Positions 56,261 through 64,000 of a DNA stretch of 64,000 nt are shown here, in pieces. A program made the translations under genes and the position numbers. This stretch comes from Antedon bifida (lineage: Eukaryota > Echinodermata > Crinoidea > Comatulida > Antedonidae). The stretch spans positions 14,632,001 to 14,696,000 of the forward strand of contig OY727097.1 in assembly GCA_963402885.1 (NCBI GenBank), in the 5' to 3' direction. The notes beneath the pieces were generated by a model. It was given only the letters and a program-made list of their open reading frames with translations, was not told where the DNA came from and ran no database searches. The stretch's first letter is position 1. Each line of letters begins with the position of its first letter.

Positions 56261-58530
56261 CACTATACATTATCATTTGTATAAGCGATAACAAGTACAT
56301 TCTAAAAAGTTGCTGCAACAAGCGTGATTTGTTATTTATTGTTTGCTTTGATCTTATCATAAGGTGATTGGAGCTACACCGATGTGAATTGCCATTTTAG
56401 GTGAGCATAGTAAACCATTATACCGAATTGGTTAACGAGGTCGAAGTACAATTCATAAATGTAAACATACATTTCTCAACCAATAATTCAAATAACAATG
56501 GCTTTTTTTAAATATAATTATAATTTATCGTTCTTATAAGCTAAGTCTCATTTGAGTCTTGGGTAGTGGAGTTGAAAGAGTTGTGAGTTACAACCCTGGT
56601 ACTAGGTCTGGATTAACCAAGCTAAAACTCCATTTCAATTTACATACCGGTAGTTATTTAGGCCTATATATATAGATTTATAGAGCAAATTCCCCAAAAA
56701 ATGGGGTGATAATGAGGTTTTGTTATCACGGCAGTACATGAGGTATAAATTATGAGTTTAAATGTTGACAGTTCTATAACGAGACGGAGTCTAATAGTGT
56801 AGAAGAAAAGAAGTCAATCTTCTGAATGTGGTATATGATATATTATTCTAAGGACTGCAAATATTCTCTCCGTTCAACTAATATAACATATTCATTTTTA
56901 GTTGTACGATTACATAAGTAAGAGGCATTAAAAAAAATAATTATTTCATTTATCTTTATAAATATAATTAAATGAATGCATGTTTGAAGTGTGGATGCAA
57001 AATAAAAAATTGAATAGGCTGCTAAATGTGTTTTTGGCTAAAATAGAACAGTGCCTTATCCTAGCTAATCCACGTATGATGTATGACAAATACTTGTTTT
57101 TCTCATCCAACTGTGAGGTGGTCGTTTCCATGTTTTTGTGATTCCATTTGTAACCTATTCAAAGTGATTATAACAATTAATGTAGGTAAGTATCCTTAGG
57201 AAACAAGGTTTGATGTAAATATCACCGTCTAACATTCTCATTTCCGTTGTACATATAGTACACATTACATATGTTGATTTTGACTTGTATGAAATAAATA
57301 ATTTTAATTTGTTTAACATTTGTTTTCCCATTTTAATAACATGTTATTAAATATGTATGTATACCTGTATGAGGGGTCCCACAAGGTTAGCTTTAGCTAC
57401 ATAGAATAGATTACAATATTTCACAAAACATTAAACAAATTATGGCTAAACGTAGGCCTAGGTGGTTAAAAGAATATTAGATCTTTTTTTAAATTGAAAA
57501 AAAAAGAGTTGGTGCTGTTAAGCCAATCATGGTTCAATTTTGTGTTATAGTTTTAATCCTGCAACAAGTATTATTTTTTTTAATTATTTGTAAAATGATA
57601 ATAAATGTTCTTTAAACAATGATTTAAATATATTTAATGATTTGGTACTTTTACAGAATGTGTAATGATATTAGCTCCGCAGTTACAATTTTCCTATCGG
57701 GCTTTATACCGCTTAGCAGAGTGACGGATATAGATCCGTAAGACGAACTAGAAAATTCATCTTTTTATCTACCAACGATAACACGTTTCAGTTGTTATAC
57801 AGAAGATCAAACACTTTGATATCATTATTTGTAATATGATACAAAGATGACAATTTTTATGAATAATAAATAGTGGCGTGATTTACTGATTGCTTTGATC
57901 CATGTCATAAAGATAATTGGAGCTAAAGACTGATATCAATTTTCTATTTAGTTAAACCGAATTTTAACTACCGGACCCCAAGTAACCCCTAACTTAATGC
58001 GATATTTGGGCTTCAAGTAGAAATAAGTCAAAGCATATATATTTAAGGGATTATTTAAATGGCACTTTTACCCAAGAGTAATCGGTGCAAAAAAGCTAGA
58101 TATTCCCGATGCAGTTATATTTTTCTCGATAAAAAGGCAATATCTATTATATTAAACATACAAAATGAAATTACAGTACACTATACAATATACACTATAG
58201 TACACTAGTATACTACAAACAAAATCAATGTGTCTCCAGTCTACTGCAACTAGCTTCTGACGACCAAAATAACCTCTTTGGTATGAAGCTTAGCCTAGCC
58301 AGCCGATATCGGTCGCCGCTTTACTTGTGAAACGGACTGTGTCATAAGAGAGGTACTTAAGCCTTCCTTTAGTCTCACTTTGCTACCTTTTATCTGGGGA
58401 GTCTGTGAGGTGGTCGTTTTCATGTATTTGTGATTCCATTCGTAACCTATCCAAAGTGATATAGGCCTATCTGATTATAACAATTAATGTAGGTAGGCCT
58501 ATCCTTAGGAAGCAAGGTTTGATGTGAACT
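56210..58530. repeat. Imperfect tandem duplication upstream of the ankyrin gene
   Basis: Two stretches recur in the same order 1.3-1.5 kb apart: 56310-56405 with 57860-57955 (GATTGCTTTGATC.., ATTGGAGCTA) and 57110-57230 with 58405-58530 (CTGTGAGGTGGTCGTTT, AACAATTAATGTAGGTA, AAGGTTTGATGT). It covers the candidate 5' exon. No protein-coding frame is seen. Confidence 0.6.
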
Positions 58531-60474
58531 TCAAAATAATGAAGCTCCTGAAAAATCTATCTATAAAATAAGTTATAAGTTTGGTTTTACAAGGTTCTCT
58601 ATTTTAATAATTGATGAATAATAATTCTAATTCTGCCAAGGACTTTCTATCGGTGGTATATTTGTTAATGGATTATGAGTGAAAAACACATTTTCAAAAC
58701 GTGAAATCTATTCTGATTTGACCAGGTGACATAGGAACATTGGTGTCTTTTAGTTTGACTAGTATTATAGGTTTTACATTTGATAATACCATTAATACGG
58801 TATATTATTATTATTATTGGAGACCAATAATGTAGGTTTTGGTCCTACTTTGGTTTACAATACACCGTAGAGATATAGACGATATTGTTACTACAAAATG
58901 CGTACGTGCATTTGAACACAATAGCTAACAATATCAAAGTACATGTGTATTTATCGCACCGTGAGTCAACAGTCTTCTTATTTGTTAAACGCGTTATCAG
59001 GTTAAGTTCAGTTGAGGTATAGTACTGTATTAATATTATTATTATACAGTAGTCCATTTTACGTACCGATATGTGAACTTATTATATAATTGTGAATCAG
59101 CAACATTCGAAACTAGAAAGCCACTCCGAGAGTGCATACCTCCGCCTACTGTAAATAAGATTTGTGTGATTTAGGCTAATTTCACTACAATCATGTGTAT
59201 GATGTGAGTTTGGTGTAAATATATAACCAGCCTTTCAATAGTTTCAGTTGACTAACATAGAACAGGAACGGCAAAAACAAATGGGTGAATTTTTCTACAA
59301 ACATTTTTCGAGAAAATGAAATTTCAGTTGACTTGTTACTGTAAGACTGCTCGACGGCTTTTGAAAATGTTGTCCTATCTTTTAACAGGTTTGAAAATAA
59401 TACTAAAAAGTGGTCCAGAATTGGGACCGTGGTCCGGATGGCAGATTTAAATGGACTGGTCCTTGACCACTTATCTAACTGTATTTTCATTTTGGTAAAT
59501 ATCTTGGAATAACCTTTTGAGTAATCCTCATGCTAACAAACAAAATTAATAAACAGACAAACACGATCGAACAGGTATGCATAATAACTAGACTTGGATC
59601 ATTTATTCACCAGTCAACGTTTCGATTTTGTCTGGAAATGTTAGCTAAATTATTATTATTTAGCTAAGTATAAAACGCAACATGTCCCAAAAATATTTAT
59701 CTTTTTACTAATTATTATTTCGAAACATGGTCTCGTGACTAGCTTAGAACGTGTGTAAGATAGTTTTGGGAGGAAGTGAATTGTAAATGATTGAACCATT
59801 GAGACGTTTCTGATATTATTTGGCATACGAATACATTTCCGTGAATGTAATCAGTGGGTAATCAAATAGAGTGAGGTATTTTAAAACCGTGAGACTGAGG
59901 TGGTACAACCTAACCGCACCTTCTAATACAAAATGAATAGTGAATCTAGACAATCCTTAAAATCTTATTCTATTTGATTTAATGTAGGTACATGTGGCCA
60001 ATTGCGCAGTAAGACATTTTTATCTATCAATACATGCCGCACTACAAGTAGATAGCGATATAATCGTATCCACGCGCGTCGTATAATTAGTATGTACTGT
60101 AGGCATAAAAATATATAAAAGAAGGCGGATTACTATAAGTAGACGATTGCTATACCGTTAAGCGGTCTTTAAGTTGTAAAGCCTACTCGTACAGAACAGT
60201 CTAAACCCCTGTTTTTGTCAACATGGCGTCGCAGTATTATTGATCGTTAAATACAACATATTGGACGAGTTTTCCTTTTTAGATCATATAATATCGATGA
60301 TCTTATATAGAGATATATTTCTTGCGTAGAAATGTACGTACTCTTATGATTTTTGATTGAACAAGCGTGGCGAACATTACCTTATTTGGTATTATAAGCA
60401 TAAAGTACGCCCTCAATTTTTTACTGTTCACGGTCTTAGCTAAATGTGGGCGTATGTCGACACGGAGCTAATTA
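58531..60474. other. Upstream region, no gene
   Basis: AT-rich, with a minus-strand open frame at 59191-59490 that has no recognisable domain. Nothing else is seen. Confidence 0.45.
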
Positions 60475-60611
60475 GGTTATATGCATGATATGCATATAAC
60501 CTCTTGATTCTGTCAGGATCTTTATTGGTTATCCGCCTCAAGCGGATAAGCCCTTGGAATTGTAGTGTTACTTTTTTTTTTTTTTTTTATTATTCTTCTT
60601 TCTTTCTCAGA

Positions 60612-61220
60612 TTTTGTGCACGCATTTTCTCTTCAACGTGTTAACGTAACATGTTGTAACTTGGTCAACATTTAGACATTTAACTGAAGATGTTCTGCCA
60701 AGCTTTTGGGCGCTTTCAGATCCGCGTAGCGTAAGTCACGCGCGATTTTCTGAAAATCTTAAATCGGTCATAACTTCGAAACCGATAAATATTTTTTAAC
60801 GAAATTTTCAGCCACGTTTTCTTCACATCAATGGCTAACTTTTGGAATGTTTAACAAATTTTTGGAGACTAGAAAGTTTTCGCGTAAATTGCGTTTGAAA
60901 TATTTTACTCTTCTTATTTTGTGCACGCTGTTTCTCTTCAACGTGTAAACATAATATGTTGTAACTTGTTCAGCATTTAGACATTTTACTGAAGTTGTCC
61001 AGCCAAGCTTTTTGACGATGTCAGAGCCGCGTAGCGTAAGTTACGCGTGATTTTCTGAAAATCTTTAATCGGTTATAACTTCAAAGCAAATGAATATTGT
61101 TTAACGTCATGTTCAGCCACATTTGCTTCACATCAATAGTTAACTTTTTTAACGCTACCGCAATTTGTAACATTAGAAAGTGCGCGCGTAAATGGCGTTT
61201 GAAATTTTAAAATGCTTCAA
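60612..61220. repeat. 305-bp internal tandem repeat of the first Helitron-like element
   Basis: TTTTGTGCACGC.TTTCTCTTC starts at 60612 and 60917. Both units contain CCGCGTAGCGTAAGT and GATTTTCTGAAAATCTT. They are clearly diverged. Confidence 0.8.
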
Positions 61221-61910
61221 ATCAATTTCTGATTAAATTAGAGCACGATTCAGGTCATTTTAAGCGTTTAAAAAATTACCACTGGTGCGCACATTTTTAC
61301 GCGCGCACGGCGCATGGAACACGTATGAGCATTTCTTTTACACGATTTGTGTTTTTAAATCTTCGGTTAACAATTTTACGTTATTTTATTCACTTTTCAA
61401 CTTGAAATGGCGTTCTACGAGCACGTTAAACATGACAGGTTGCGCACGAAAACGTCAACAAATTGTGAAAATGTTCCAAAATATGTCTACTTTTAAAAAT
61501 GAAACAGTTCATCAGAATGCAAGGTTACCCCCAGTTTTTATTTTATTTTCTTGCAGTGTATTAATCACAGGTCTAATTTATTATAGTCCTGAATGTTAAA
61601 AAGTGTTTGATTGCTACATTATTTGCATATTAAATGTAATTTTTGAAATAATTATCATCAAACAAACATAAACATATTCAAAAAGTAAAACAATAAACAT
61701 AATGTTTATCTTTTTTCTTTATATGTTAATATATAAAACTTGAAAGTATGCACTTTCATAATATGTAACTGTTTAAAATTTGTGAAGATTTCATCATAGT
61801 AAAAATTATGATTTAAGTTCATTATGTAATAATCAACTTGCATCGAGGGGGTTCACGACATACCGAATGAACGAGGACTCTTTCTTCGGATTGTCTTCAG
61901 CAGGTGCTGA

Positions 61911-61980
61911 TATGGCTCGATGTGTAGTGCAACCGCCTTTGGTATCAGAGGTACCGGGTGCGAATCCCGTCACGGGGAAA
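61911..61980 (+). other. tRNA-like segment (pol III A/B-box-like)
   Basis: TGGCTCGATGTGTAGTGC resembles a D-arm/A box. CCTTT.GGTATC.AGAGG can form an anticodon-like stem. CGGG.TGCGAAT.CCCG forms a T-arm, with GGTGCGAATCC at 61957-61967 as a B box (consensus GGTTCGANTCC). The acceptor stem is not paired, so it is tRNA-derived, not a tRNA gene. Confidence 0.5.
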
Positions 61981-62199
61981 ACAATTAATTAAAAAGGTTT
62001 ATTTGGTTATTACACTTAAAGGGCAGTTTAAATTTTGAATAGCCTACTTTTTTTGGAAAAGTCATAACTTAGAAGTACTTGAATACGCAAGATACGATTT
62101 GTTGCTGGCGGATAACCAAACTCGTCCTCAAGTGACGAGTTTAGATCTAGTTAGGTTATATGCATGATATGCATATAACCTCTTGATTCTGTCAGGATC

Positions 62200-62200
62200 T

Positions 62201-62235
<35 letters not shown>

Positions 62236-62236
62236 T
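62200..62236. repeat. TTTA microsatellite
   Basis: About nine TTTA units just inside the second Helitron-like element. A shortened version begins the third copy at 63644. Confidence 0.95.
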
Positions 62237-63230
62237 TCTTTCCTTAGCACTATTTTGTCCGTGAATTATCTTGGCATCAGTTTCATCTAGCTAAGTCAAT
62301 TTTTCAGAGTATATTCCTTATGGCCAGGAATCGATGTGGTCATGTTTTCACGGTGCGCAATCATAAATTACGCGGTCTACGCGCGATTTAATGAAATCAC
62401 GTTTGTAATCATATCTTCACAAGCATGAATCACTTTTAAACAAAATTTGGTACTCATAAATTTCAGGTCATATTTCATCATATGGCAATATAATTACGTG
62501 CGTAGCGCATATAACGCATGCGTACGCGCGCTTAAAAGTTTTAAAATTGTCCAAATTTATTTTCGATGAAATTAGAGTACGTTTCAGGCAATTTTAAGCG
62601 TTTAAAAAATTGCCACGAGTGCGCAGAATTTTGCACGCGCACTGCGCGTTAAACGTTAATGCGCACTATTTTTTCCCGATTTCTGTTTTACAACCTTTCT
62701 TTAATAATATCATCATATTTGATTCACTTTTCAACTCGAAATTGCGTTATACGAGCACGTCAAAAGTGACAGGCTACGCACGTATAAGTTAACAAAATAG
62801 TGAAAATATGCTAAATTTTAAAATTAATATATATCGTCAGAATGCTGGGGAACACCTATTTTTTATTTCATTTTCTTGAAGTGTATGTATCATATGTATG
62901 ATTTATTATCAAATTAAGAGAACAAAAGTTAATTAAGTCATCATTAATTGCATATTGAATTTAAAAAAATTAATTTTGACAATCAAACAAATTTTGACAA
63001 TTTCTTAGGCCGAAATAACAAACTTAACATTAACTTTCTTTCTTAAGAAGTTCATATATTAAAGTTAAAAGTATATAGTTTGACAGTGCATCATTTTTTT
63101 TAATTTTTAAAGATGTCATCATAGTAATAAATTATAATTCATTGCGGTATGTAATAATCTATCTGCACCAAAGTGGCTACTGAATAGTAAATACACGGAG
63201 GAATCTTTCTACATGTTTTAGTAAGTTGTG

Positions 63231-63295
63231 TATGGCTCGGTGGTCTGTGCTCGTGTTTATGGCATTCAAGGTACCGAGATCGAGCCTCACGTTGG
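63231..63295 (+). other. tRNA-like segment, second copy
   Basis: TATGGCTCGGTGGTCTGTGC and GGTACCGAGATCGAGCCTC align to the copy at 61911 in the same relative place of the next array element, more degraded in the T-arm. Confidence 0.45.
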
Positions 63296-64000
63296 GTAAC
63301 GAAACGAAATAAGATTTTTTTTAATTATTTGTATTGTTTGTTCAATTTTATTTCTTAGTGTATAGATTATACACATGATTTATAATGAAATTTAGATAAA
63401 AAGAAACTTATGTCTTTATTATTATGTAACAAATATGGTTTATGACATTATACGCAGAGGGATCTTTGATCGGATTGCGATACCGGCTATTGTATTTGCC
63501 TTAGCAAGATCTTAGCATATATTATAAATAATTAAAGATTCTGAGAAAATCAATCAATCAATATATCTTTTACAAATCAATTATCTTTATTTTAATCAAA
63601 TGCATATAACCTATAATTCGTCATAGTGACGAATTAAATCTAGTTTATTTATTCTTTCCTTAGCACTATTTTGTCCGTGAATTATCTTGGCATCAGTTTC
63701 ATCTAGCTAAGTCAATTTTTCAGAGTATATTCCTTATGGCCAGGAATCGATGTGGTCATGTTTTCACGGTGCGCAATCATAAATTACGCGGTCTACGCGC
63801 GATTTAATGAAATCACGTTTGTAATCATATCTTCACAAGCATGAATCACTTTTAAACAAAATTTGGTACTCATAAATTTCAGGTCATATTTCATCATATG
63901 GCAATATAATTACGTGCGTAGCGCATATAACGCATGCGTACGCGCGCTTAAAAGTTTTAAAATTGTCAAAATTTATTTTCGATGAAATTAGAGTACGTTT

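Larger units (their letters stand above)
60475..64000 (+). mobile_element. Head-to-tail array of Helitron-like elements
   Basis: GGTTATATGCAT.GAT.ATGCATATAACC stands at 60475 and 62153. One element (about 60530-62149) opens GGTTATCCGCC and near its end has the inverse GGCGGATAACC (62106-62116), an 8-bp hairpin (62118-62140) and CTAG (62146-62149). The next (62153-63643) opens GGTTATATGCAT and near its end has ATGCATATAACC (63600-63611), a 9-bp hairpin (63615-63635) and CTAG (63640-63643). A third copy starts at once at 63644 and runs off the window. Asymmetric inverted repeats plus a terminal hairpin are known for Helitron2/Helentron-type elements. No Rep/helicase frame is present, so these are non-autonomous. 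Confidence 0.6.

Noticed and set aside
57340..57420. Possible minus-strand exon ending CATACAG|GTATAC
   Set aside because: Plausible donor, but the acceptor and reading frame are weak and it has no ankyrin similarity.
59191..59490. 99-codon minus-strand open frame
   Set aside because: No recognisable domain, low-complexity start, no splice context.
60200..60245. ATGGCGTCGCAG start in good context on the plus strand
   Set aside because: The frame ends after six codons and no following donor is convincing.

Overview
The window is non-coding-rich, AT-rich nuclear DNA of an animal, most likely a marine invertebrate. An echinoderm or other deuterostome is my guess, not shown. The evidence for an animal is consensus GT/AG introns several kilobases long, many CR1/L2-like non-LTR retrotransposons, a Ty3/gypsy element with a C-terminal chromodomain, many small inverted-repeat DNA elements, and a palindromic octamer (TAGGCCTA and one-base variants) scattered at high density. 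There is no bacterial or viral gene organisation.

The one host gene I can support lies on the minus strand and fills most of the window. It is an ankyrin-repeat gene with a start-codon exon at 55428-55478, a short second exon at 54811-54891, and five 99-bp exons at 51762, 42446, 33326, 24406 and 17382 (lower coordinates). Each 99-bp exon encodes exactly one 33-residue ankyrin repeat, all in phase 0, and the gene probably continues beyond position 1. The last three exons also share flanking intron sequence, and long intron blocks recur (A 3746-11950, B 26150-30840, C 37970-41030). The gene has therefore grown by tandem duplication of a unit of one exon plus 7-9 kb of intron.

The introns are full of mobile elements. 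1-391 is an RT fragment. 392-3745 is a non-LTR retrotransposon with an intact 976-aa endonuclease/RT ORF. Block A carries insertions that can be dated against empty sites in blocks B and C: a short poly(A) retrocopy, an hAT-like element, a 1.5-kb terminal-inverted-repeat element and an L1-like fragment. 11954-15965 is a broken CR1 element with a zinc-finger ORF1, followed by a perfect 484-bp tandem duplication. 33735-37905 is an old minus-strand relative of the 976-aa element, itself split by two later LINE insertions. 46420-50868 is a decayed gypsy element that has lost its RT and is interrupted by another LINE fragment. 60475-64000 holds a head-to-tail array of Helitron-like elements with asymmetric inverted repeats, terminal hairpins and CTAG ends, and a tRNA-like segment inside each.

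No canonical tRNA, rRNA or CRISPR was found. Coordinates of exons are exact from splice sites. Coordinates of old repeats are approximate (tens of bases).
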